Part shown: positions 1-4,626 of the stretch, piece after piece
How positions within the stretch are numbered: the first letter of the stretch is position 1
Layout of the letters: each line of letters opens with the position of its first letter
Source: an uncultured Corynebacterium sp.
Lineage (GTDB): Bacteria > Actinomycetota > Actinomycetes > Mycobacteriales > Mycobacteriaceae
Assembly: GCA_945631445.1 (NCBI GenBank)
Contig: CALZCR010000138.1
Coordinates: 1-5,477, forward strand
Length of the DNA stretch: 5,477 bases
Reading direction: 5' to 3'
The notes under the pieces: model-generated
Told to the model about the DNA's origin: nothing
The model's input: the letters and a program-made list of their open reading frames with translations, nothing else
The model's database searches: none
Position numbers and translations under genes: made by a program

Positions 1-320
1 AACCACCCCGCCGCCACCGGGCCTGGACCACCGTGGCCGGGGCCCATGACATAGATCATGTTGAGATCGCGTTTGATGATGCTGCGGTTTAAATGCGCGT
101 AGATGAAGTTCAACCCCGGGGTGGTGCCCCAGTGCCCCAACAAGCGGGGTTTGATGTGTTCGGGCTGCAACGGTTCGCGCAGTAGGGGATTGTCCATCAG
201 GTAGATCTGTCCGACGGACAGATAGTTCGCCGCTCGCCACCAGGCGTGAATGCGTGTGAGCTCGGCCGGCGTCAAGGCCGCACCATCATCAGCTCCCACT
301 TGAGTGTTATTGTCAATCAT
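1..320 (-). CDS. xfp: Phosphoketolase, N-terminal fragment (runs off window edge)
   Basis: Phosphoketolase is a cytosolic thiamine-diphosphate enzyme that cleaves xylulose 5-phosphate (and often fructose 6-phosphate) with phosphate to give acetyl phosphate and a shorter sugar phosphate. The 106 complete codons seen match the start of the XFP N-terminal domain: [19 protein letters not shown] near residues 33-51, [19 protein letters not shown] near 54-72, and GPGHGGP at 93-99. The two histidines (63 and 96) correspond to conserved active-site histidines of the family. The rest, including most of the roughly 800-residue enzyme, lies outside the window. The ATG at 320 is chosen because a second ATG at 325 reaches a stop after two codons; a GAGGGA-like ribosome site lies about 12 bases upstream. 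The last residues (GPVAAGW) differ from the more usual ALVAN-type sequence there, so damage further on cannot be excluded. Family call is very secure. Confidence 0.9.
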   Translation of the reverse strand, partial: MIDNNTQVGADDGAALTPAELTRIHAWWRAANYLSVGQIYLMDNPLLREPLQPEHIKPRLLGHWGTTPGLNFIYAHLNRSIIKRDLNMIYVMGPGHGGPGPVAAGW

Positions 321-503
321 GTCATCTTTACTTCCCTCGGATTGCCGATGCTCTGAATCACTGCACTCACCTCGTACCTAAAGCCGAAGACGCAGGAAAA
401 TGGTGTTCGCGTAACTTCTCGCTCGCAGGGTTTCCGAAGAGCGAAGGCTCCAGCGTGCAGGGGTGCGGGGCAGGTATCGCCGACTAGTGGTCGTGGTGCG
501 GGG

Positions 504-914
504 TTAGTTCAGGGCGGCGAGCAGCTCCGCACAGGCCTGCTCACACCGGCGACAAGCCTCGGCGCAGACCTTGCAGTGCTCATGCATCTCCGCGTGGGCC
601 TCGCACTCTTCGGCACAGGCGGCGCACGCCGTGCGACAGGCCTCCACGAGGGAACGGATAACGGTGACGTCCCAACCGCCGGGCCGGGACAGCACCCGGC
701 CGGTAGTCTCACAGATGTCAGCGCAGTTGAGGTTGGTGCGGATACAGCTGGTCAACTCCGCGACCATGTCCTCGCTCAGGCAGGCATCGGCGCAGGCGGT
801 GCAGGTCTGCGCGCACTCGAAGCAAGCTTCGATGCATTCGGCCAGCATGTCCTTGTCGATGTGCTCCAGGTCCGTCGGGTGGGTGTCCAGCATGCTGCGT
901 ACGTGGTGGGTCAT
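504..914 (-). CDS. Four-helix-bundle copper-binding protein (Csp/DUF326 type)
   Basis: This is a small cytosolic protein of the copper-storage (Csp) type, in which cysteines lining a four-helix bundle bind many Cu(I) ions. No signal peptide or Tat motif is visible, so it resembles the cytosolic Csp3 group rather than the exported Csp1 group. Numbered from the upstream ATG at 926, it has 18 cysteines, at 31, 35, 38, 42, 45, 49, 61, 68, 72, 97, 101, 104, 108, 118, 121, 125, 128 and 132, in CxxxC/CxxC spacing along predicted helices, plus His/Met pairs (HAEMHEHC). The ATG at 914 is preferred because GGAG lies six bases before it, whereas the ATG at 926, four codons earlier, has no clear ribosome site. 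It is transcribed away from the DUF1541 lipoprotein gene and shares its intergenic region. Copper binding is inferred from the family; other thiophilic metals are possible. Confidence 0.88.
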   Translation of the reverse strand: MTHHVRSMLDTHPTDLEHIDKDMLAECIEACFECAQTCTACADACLSEDMVAELTSCIRTNLNCADICETTGRVLSRPGGWDVTVIRSLVEACRTACAACAEECEAHAEMHEHCKVCAEACRRCEQACAELLAALN

Positions 915-920
915 CTCGTG

Positions 921-924
921 CTCC
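921..924 (-). promoter_or_regulatory. Ribosome binding site deciding the Csp-like start
   Basis: GGAG on the minus strand with six bases to the ATG at 914. The same bases are codon 2 of a longer reading from the ATG at 926, which lacks its own Shine-Dalgarno sequence. This supports a start four codons shorter than the longest frame. Confidence 0.5.
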
Positions 925-1019
925 ATATCGTGATTCGATCCGAAAACAGGCCGGTCAAGCCGATCGGCCCTTGGCCCCGACCCTAGGGGCGCATCCGGCT
1001 GAAATCACGGAATGGACCA

Positions 1020-1039
1020 TGAAGATTCCGTAAAGAAAC
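1020..1039 (+). promoter_or_regulatory. Possible CopR-type operator
   Basis: The copper-sensing two-component regulator CopR of C. glutamicum was described as binding a tandem repeat TGAAGATTT-NN-TGAAGATTT (recalled from the literature). Here TGAAGATTC, CG, TAAAGAAAC is seen: 8 of 9 matches in the first half with the correct two-base spacer, but only 5 of 9 in the second. It lies between two genes whose products both look copper-binding, about 105 bases from the Csp-like start and about 245 from the lipoprotein start. The position supports the call, but the weak second half and the distance to the lipoprotein gene limit it. Confidence 0.45.
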
Positions 1040-1194
1040 CCCACCGCCATCCCGTGGCTGCACGCGGTCGGGAACTACTTAGGTAACGTGACAAACGATC
1101 GGCCGTCACTGCGTCGAACGGGTCGACCGTAAACGTGTCAGAACCCGACGCCGCATCGCCCACCGACTCGCCCAGTAGTGACACCTATCCGAGC

Positions 1195-1274
1195 AGGAGG
1201 AGTGATACATCACGACACACTTGAAGCACTATCACTCGCTGAATCTCAGTCTCTGCACCCACCACGAAACCTAG
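1195..1274 (+). other. Orphan Shine-Dalgarno and His-rich mini-ORF (possible leader)
   Basis: A perfect AGGAGG at 1195-1200 serves no annotated start: the lipoprotein GTG is 85 bases further on. Eight bases after it an open frame begins at 1209 with ATC (a very rare start) and runs 21 codons to TAG at 1272-1274, ending 11 bases before the lipoprotein GTG. The frame reads HLKHYH then CTHH, giving five His and one Cys. A TTG at 1221 is the only ordinary alternative start, but it is too far from the AGGAGG. It may be a copper-related leader peptide, the relic of one, or chance; the missing ATG/GTG argues for caution. Confidence 0.3.
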
Positions 1275-1285
1275 AAAGTATCATC

Positions 1286-1888
1286 GTGAAACGCACCATT
1301 ACTCTCACCGCCGTCGCCCTGGCCTCCACCCTGGCCCTGGCCGCCTGCACCGACGACACCGAATCCGACGCCCCCGAGACCACCGCCCAGGAAACGGCCA
1401 CTCAGCCCACCGAGGAGACCGACACGGACGATCAGCCTATGGACCACGGGGACATGGACCATCCGGCCGATGGTGGTCCGCCGCCGGCCGACATCGACGA
1501 GGCCGACAACCCCGCCTACCCAGTGGGCACCGAGGTCATCCTCACCGCCGATCACATGCCGGGCATGGACGGGGCCGAAGCGACGATCTCCGGGGCGTTC
1601 GACACCACCACCTACTCGGTCAGCTACACCCCCACCACCGGTGGGGATCCGGTCACCGACCACCGGTGGGTGGTCCATGAAGAACTCGTCGACCCGGGTG
1701 AGGCTCCGCTGCCCGATGGGGCCGAGGTCGTCCTCGACGCCGAACACATGTCGGGGATGCAGGGGGCGGAAGCCACCATCGACTACTCCACCGATGAAAC
1801 GGTCTACATGGTGGATCTCACCGCCGACGGGATGGACATGACCAACCACAAGTGGGTCACCGAAAGCGAAATTACCCCGGCGGAGTAG
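1286..1888 (+). CDS. ydhK: DUF1541/YdhK-family lipoprotein, probable surface copper binder
   Basis: This is an exported lipoprotein of 200 residues from the GTG at 1286. A signal peptide (KRT, then a hydrophobic run) ends in a lipobox with LAA before Cys21, so the mature protein should be lipid-anchored on the outer face of the membrane. An acidic, Thr-rich linker (about 22-51) leads to MDHGDMDH (52-59) and then two DUF1541 repeats, about 76-134 and 140-195, each with HMxGM (90-94 and 154-158) and a conserved HxWV near its end. Proteins of this family include YdhK of Bacillus and CopL of Staphylococcus, which binds copper at the cell surface; the His/Met pairs fit that role. An earlier in-frame GTG at 1178 would add 36 residues with no signal character, so 1286 is preferred, with AGAAAG seven bases before it. 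The gene is divergent from the Csp-like gene and ends 32 bases before a strong hairpin. Confidence 0.88.
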   Translation: MKRTITLTAVALASTLALAACTDDTESDAPETTAQETATQPTEETDTDDQPMDHGDMDHPADGGPPPADIDEADNPAYPVGTEVILTADHMPGMDGAEATISGAFDTTTYSVSYTPTTGGDPVTDHRWVVHEELVDPGEAPLPDGAEVVLDAEHMSGMQGAEATIDYSTDETVYMVDLTADGMDMTNHKWVTESEITPAE

Positions 1889-1920
1889 CACTCACCGACC
1901 ATATCCACCCGCACGACGAC

Positions 1921-1966
1921 AATTCCCACCGGAAGGCGACCTGGCAGTGCTTTTCCGGTGGGAATT
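1921..1966. terminator. Strong hairpin terminator between convergent genes
   Basis: A perfect 14-bp inverted repeat (AATTCCCACCGGAA at 1921-1934, its complement at 1953-1966) surrounds an 18-base loop and is followed on the plus strand by TT then CC, so the T tract is 1965-1968. It lies 32 bases after the lipoprotein stop and is well placed to end that transcript. Read from the other side it follows the CopC gene but lacks a T tract, so it may act there only as a stem-loop. Confidence 0.85.
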
Positions 1967-2020
1967 TTCCCCGCGATGGGCGTGGAGGGGTTGAAAAATA
2001 CCGCCCCTAGTGCCCTCCTG

Positions 2021-2045
2021 CCCCTCAGCATGGCTGACTATGGGG
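2021..2045 (-). terminator. Stem-loop just downstream of the CopC-like gene
   Basis: TCAGC-ATG-GCTGA (2025-2037) forms a 5-bp stem with a three-base loop, flanked by CCCC (2021-2024) and GGGG (2042-2045), which can extend it across a four-base bulge. It starts seven bases after the stop of the CopC-like gene. No run of T follows directly on the minus strand; a TATTTTT occurs about 20 bases further on. It may be a weak terminator or 3' end stabiliser. Confidence 0.4.
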
Positions 2046-2051
2046 AGCCGT

Positions 2052-2632
2052 TTATCGCTTCGAGAGGGTCACGGTCCGGGCAATCAGCACGATGACACCA
2101 GCAATAACCCCGAGAAGGGCCGATCCGGCGAGGGTGAAGACTATCGGATTACCGAATCCGGACGTGTCTTCCTCAGTGGTGTTCTCCGCAGCCGTGGTCT
2201 CATTTGTCGGTTCGACGTCGCCTACGGTGGTAGCAGCCGCGTCGCCGGCGACGGTGAAGGTGGTTGCGCTGCGGGTGGCGTGGCCGTCGGAAGAGATGAT
2301 CTGGAAGCCCACGGTATAGTCACCCGGCCCACCGGTGACATCTACCGGCAGAGCGAGGGACACCAGTCGGCCCTCGATGCTTGGCTCACCACTGAACAAG
2401 ATGCCCCCGGAATCTTGATCGGTGATCGCCACGGTGCTGAAACCCTCCTGGGAAGCCCCGAGAACTCCAGCTCGATGGCGCGCGGAAACTCCTCCATCAC
2501 CTCACCGTCCGCGGGATTACCGCCGATTACCGCATCGTGCGCCAACACGGCCGGGGAAGCAGCGAGGGTCATGGCGCCGACGGCCGCCACAGCGGCCACC
2601 ACACGACGAGGGGGCATGAGGGAGATGAGCAC
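2052..2632 (-). pseudogene. copC: CopC-like copper resistance protein, frameshifted
   Basis: A secreted CopC/YcnJ-N-type protein that would bind Cu(II) outside the membrane. The start is GTG at 2632, with AGGAGG six bases upstream; a signal peptide (PPRR, then an Ala/Val-rich core) ends AVLA, so the mature protein begins with His, the N-terminal copper ligand of CopC proteins. NPADGE follows, and later ISSDGHATR carries the Asp/His of the DGH copper site. After an acidic Thr/Glu-rich linker comes a C-terminal membrane helix (PIVFTLAGSALLGVIAGVIV) and a short basic tail. The frame is broken at about 2450-2452 (GGG on the plus strand): one more G would join LEFSGLP to QEGFSTVAITDQDS and give 193 residues. 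Everything else looks well preserved, so this is either a recent mutation or a sequencing error in a short homopolymer. As written, the product stops about 36 residues after the shift and loses the DGH site and the anchor. Confidence 0.85.
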
Positions 2633-2638
2633 GAAAAT

Positions 2639-2644
2639 CCTCCT
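2639..2644 (-). promoter_or_regulatory. Ribosome binding site of the CopC-like gene
   Basis: A perfect AGGAGG on the minus strand with six bases to the GTG at 2632. It fixes the start at this GTG rather than at the ATG five codons later (2617) or the longest-frame ATG at 2665. Confidence 0.75.
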
Positions 2645-2650
2645 GAGCTG

Positions 2651-2679
2651 GGCCGGTTCTTTCACCAGGTGAATCGGCC
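2651..2679. promoter_or_regulatory. Nested palindrome in front of the CopC-like gene
   Basis: TTCACC-A-GGTGAA (2661-2673) is a perfect palindrome with a single central base. It lies inside a second, wider dyad, GGCCGGTTC (2651-2659) against GAATCGGCC (2671-2679), with one mismatch; the two structures are mutually exclusive. The element ends seven bases upstream of the AGGAGG, so it could be an operator or a leader hairpin able to affect access to the ribosome site. No known regulator is recognised. Confidence 0.4.
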
Positions 2680-2807
2680 TGAGTTTTTCGGAGACTACGG
2701 TTAAAAACCTTACTGGGCTTTTCGGGTGGTGTTGATTTCCTCGTAGTCCTGGGTCGCCCTGGGTGTAACGGAGGGTAGGAAATTGGAAAAGGGCACCCTA
2801 CCTGCTC

Positions 2808-3111
2808 ATCAAATACACCGCAGAGCTCAAGCATCGTTTCGTCGAACTCGTGCTGCACGCCCAAGCCGATCCGGCGACCGCGGCGCGGTCACCCGCATCG
2901 CCGTCGATCTCGGCGCCAGCAAAAGATCCCTGCGAGTCTGGGGCCGCAAGCCCAAGCAATCTGGGGCCGACACTCCTGCAGAGTTGCTCGATTTGGAAGC
3001 AGAAAACCTCAGGCTGCGGGCCGAACTCGCCAAAGCTAAACGGGCAAGCCCATCCTCAAGAAGGCCTGGTGGTTTCAACCCGCCCATGATCTCCTTCCAG
3101 CACATTGCTGA
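2808..3111 (+). pseudogene. IS3-family transposase OrfA remnant
   Basis: This is a decayed OrfA, the helix-turn-helix DNA-binding half of an IS3-type transposase. Homology passes through three frames. It begins as IKYTAELKHRFVELVL (from 2808, where ATC stands in place of an expected ATG) with DPATAAR, shifts near 2885 to AVTRIAVDLGASKRSLRVW (the HTH), continues into the leucine-zipper-like LEAENLRLRAELAKAKR, then shifts near 3046 to PILKKAWWF, matching the usual ILKKA(S)AFF end, with a stop at 3109-3111. No OrfB/integrase part follows, so the element is truncated as well as frameshifted. No terminal inverted repeats were identified. It cannot encode a working transposase. Confidence 0.75.
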
Positions 3112-3172
3112 AGGTATTTCACCCTCTGGTGCCAGCGTGGTGGTTTATCTAGCCCGGGGACGAACCGCCGTC

Positions 3173-3400
3173 TTCCGGAAGCACAAAAATTGTCAGGGCG
3201 GGCGCCCACCGATATTTACTGCGCAGCCCGATAAGGGGCACACCGTGGTGGAACGGTTCTTCGGCGACCTTAAAGCAGTGGCGCGGTGCGGCCACCCGGT
3301 CCAACAAGCTCACACTCGTCTATCGACCTGGCGCCGCGGCCGTCGCAGGCGTGACGTGGCTGAGGAAATTGTTCGGCACCTCCAAAGACGTGTGGCATGA
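3173..3400 (+). pseudogene. IS5-family transposase C-terminal remnant
   Basis: Only the last roughly 75 codons of an IS5-type (IS427-like group) DDE transposase remain. FRKHKNCQGGRPP and then KGHTVVERFFGDLK match the block that carries the catalytic Glu (VVER). One extra G near 3273 shifts the frame; past it the other frame reads QWRGAATRSNKLTLVYR and AGVTWLRKLFG, the usual end of these proteins. The N-terminal catalytic aspartates are absent. It starts directly after the IS3 remnant and ends about 12 bases before the stop of the DUF2771-type gene on the other strand. Family call is fairly secure; exact borders are not. Confidence 0.75.
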
Positions 3401-3412
3401 GGGGTCGGCGGC

Positions 3413-3946
3413 TTATTCCGTGTCCTGCGTCGCGACGGACCAGACGGTGGTATACGGGGTTTCGACCCCATCCTCGTCATGCCCAATCATCACGCTGGAG
3501 ACCTCCACCACCACGAGGCGGGGACGCTCGTCAGTCTCGCCGACCGGCTCCACGGATCCTGGGATCTCCACGGAGTCGACGTCATTCGGACCGTGAAGCT
3601 GTTGGTCATTCGCCGCCGGGTCGTCATAGATGCTCAGCAGTTGCCAGTCGTGGTCGTAAATCGGCTCCGGCACCGAAATCGTTAACGTCTCGTCTGCCCC
3701 GACCTCCAGCACCGGAGGCTCAGACTCCTGGCACTCCTCGCCCGGAGCGCACACCATGTAGGGACTGACCTCGATCGACCGGTCCCCGGCGGAGGCGGTG
3801 ACGGTCACGTCCTGCGGCTCCGGGTCGGGCCGAGAGCTCAGCCACATCTGCCCCAGGACGATGGCCGCCACGACGAGCATGATCACGACGATCAGTCCGA
3901 TGATCTGGATGAACGACTTGTGCTTTGCCTCTTTACGGGTGGCCAT
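3413..3946 (-). CDS. DUF2771-type membrane-anchored protein of unknown function
   Basis: A 177-residue protein with a short basic N-terminus (TRKEAKHK), one membrane helix (about residues 13-34) and an acidic extracytoplasmic domain. It resembles the DUF2771 family, largely found in Corynebacterium and relatives, whose function is unknown. Cys66 and Cys72 (CAPGEEC) could form a disulfide outside the cell. The domain is rich in Asp/Glu and beta-strand-like segments such as RLVVVEVSSV. No catalytic motif is seen. The ATG at 3946 follows the stop of the cyclotransferase remnant by 24 bases; AGGAG occurs 18 bases upstream, too far to be ideal, so translation may once have been coupled to the upstream gene. 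The frame is intact even though both flanks are IS debris, and loss of the upstream gene's 5' end may also have removed its native promoter. Confidence 0.75.
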   Translation of the reverse strand: MATRKEAKHKSFIQIIGLIVVIMLVVAAIVLGQMWLSSRPDPEPQDVTVTASAGDRSIEVSPYMVCAPGEECQESEPPVLEVGADETLTISVPEPIYDHDWQLLSIYDDPAANDQQLHGPNDVDSVEIPGSVEPVGETDERPRLVVVEVSSVMIGHDEDGVETPYTTVWSVATQDTE

Positions 3947-3970
3947 GACCTGAAATCTTAACGGCTCCTA

Positions 3971-4100
3971 CTAGGAAACGGCGAAGCGTACTTCGTAGAG
4001 GTCCAGCCAGCGCTTACCCGACACATAAAACTGGTCGCTGCCGGGTAGGTGGGCGATCCCGTTGAACACGCAATTCGGGTCCGGCGCCGCGTTATTCGGC
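3971..4100 (-). pseudogene. Glutaminyl-peptide cyclotransferase, C-terminal remnant
   Basis: About 40 codons ending at TAG (3973-3971) read CVFNGIAHLPGSDQFYVSG, then KRWLDLYEVRF. This matches the C-terminus of the glutamine cyclotransferase family (usual form VLNGIA...F.VTGK.WP.LYEV), beta-propeller enzymes of roughly 250 residues that convert N-terminal glutamine to pyroglutamate. Everything upstream is missing: from about 4100 the sequence becomes IS630 transposase on the opposite strand, so the gene was cut by that insertion or a later deletion. It lies 24 bases before the DUF2771-type gene on the same strand, which suggests the two once formed an operon. The frame extends a little further as antisense of the IS, which is not counted. 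Too short to be functional. Confidence 0.7.
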
Positions 4101-4626
4101 ACCCGCTCCCAACCAGCGCTGCCCGGGACGCCCGAGCGCCGCGCACACGACTATGTCCGCCACGGCACCACCAGCTTGTTCGCGGCACTCAACGTCGCTG
4201 ATGACACGGTGATCTCCCAGGCCCACCGCCGACCCCAAGCCGTGGAGTCGTAGAAAGTTCCTGGTCAAGATCGACAAGACAGTCCCCGAAGACCTGGACG
4301 TCCACGTCATCTGCGACAACTACGCCACGCACAAACACCCCACGATTCAGACCTAGCTGGGGAAACATCCCCGGTTTCACATGATGCATTTCACGCCGAC
4401 GTACTCATCCTGGCTCAACCAGGTCGAGCGGTTGTTCGCCGAGGCGACCCGGGAGCTTCTTCAGCGCAGCGACTACCGCAGCGTGCAGGCACTCGAGAAG
4501 GATCTACGCAACTGGGTGCAGGCGTGGAACGAGGATCCCCAGCCGTTTATCTGGACGAAAACGGCCGAGGAGATCCTGTCATCCATCGCCCGATACTTGA
4601 AATAAATTAATGACGCAGGACACTAG
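4101..4626 (+). pseudogene. IS630-family transposase remnant
   Basis: This is the C-terminal half of an IS630 (Tc1/mariner-like) DDE transposase. ERRAHDYVRHGTTSLFAALN runs in one frame up to a TAG at 4251-4253; the next frame (from 4252) continues RKFLVKIDKTVPEDLDVHV, ICDNYATHKHP, HFTPTYSSWLNQVERLFAE and WNEDPQPFIWTKTAEEIL. The second catalytic Asp (codon at 4315) and the Glu (codon at 4426) are present with 36 codons between them; the first Asp is lost with the 5' end. Damage: the frameshift near 4251, a TGG-to-TAG change at 4354-4356, an apparently doubled ATG at 4381-4386 and a stop at 4603-4605 inside RYLK-stop-INDAGH, whose original stop would be TAG at 4624-4626. Dead, but clearly assignable. 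Confidence 0.85.

Larger units (their letters stand above)
927..1285. other. Divergent intergenic region between two copper genes
   Basis: About 360 bp without a recognisable full gene, lying between the Csp-like gene (minus) and the DUF1541 lipoprotein gene (plus), so it must hold both promoters. Visible elements are an 8-bp palindrome CCCTAGGG at 981-988, a dyad CGGAAT/ATTCCG with an 11-base spacer at 1008-1030, a CopR-like box overlapping that dyad (1020-1039), a GTGAC/GTCAC dyad at 1088-1109, and an isolated AGGAGG at 1195-1200 followed by a His-rich mini-ORF. TTGACC on the minus strand (958-953) could be a -35 element for the Csp-like gene, but no convincing -10 hexamer was found for either gene. 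Confidence 0.6.

Noticed and set aside
419..444. 6-bp TCGCTC/GAGCGA stem downstream of the Csp-like gene as a terminator
   Set aside because: Short stem, 14-base loop and no T run on the minus strand.
571..986. Two plus-strand open frames over the Csp-like gene
   Set aside because: They are shadows of a Cys-rich helical gene; the minus-strand frame has a known family pattern and start.
1178..1285. N-terminal extension of the DUF1541 lipoprotein from the GTG at 1178
   Set aside because: The added 36 residues would place the signal peptide internally; the GTG at 1286 begins a proper lipoprotein signal.
1271..1891. Long open frame on the minus strand opposite the lipoprotein gene
   Set aside because: It is Gly/Arg/Val-rich antisense of a high-GC gene, with no domain and no ribosome site.
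2010..2672. 220-codon open frame on the plus strand over the CopC-like gene
   Set aside because: Opposite strand of clear CopC homology; the translation has no recognisable features.
3397..3768. Plus-strand frames over the DUF2771-type gene
   Set aside because: Composition is Arg/Pro/Ser-rich typical of antisense frames; the minus-strand product has a membrane helix and a coherent domain.
3950..3958. Single CopR-like half-site (TTAAGATTT, minus strand) before the DUF2771-type gene
   Set aside because: No second half at the required spacing on either side, and the gene has no copper features.
3958..4188. 76-codon minus-strand frame over the cyclotransferase remnant
   Set aside because: A neighbouring frame carries the cyclotransferase homology and its natural stop; this one is Arg/Ser-rich noise.
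3420..4623. 12-bp inverted repeat (GTGTCCTGCGTC at 3420-3431, complement at 4612-4623) that could be the ends of one mobile element
   Set aside because: The left copy is inside the coding end of the DUF2771-type gene and is not next to TA; about one exact 12-bp inverted match is expected by chance in a window this size.
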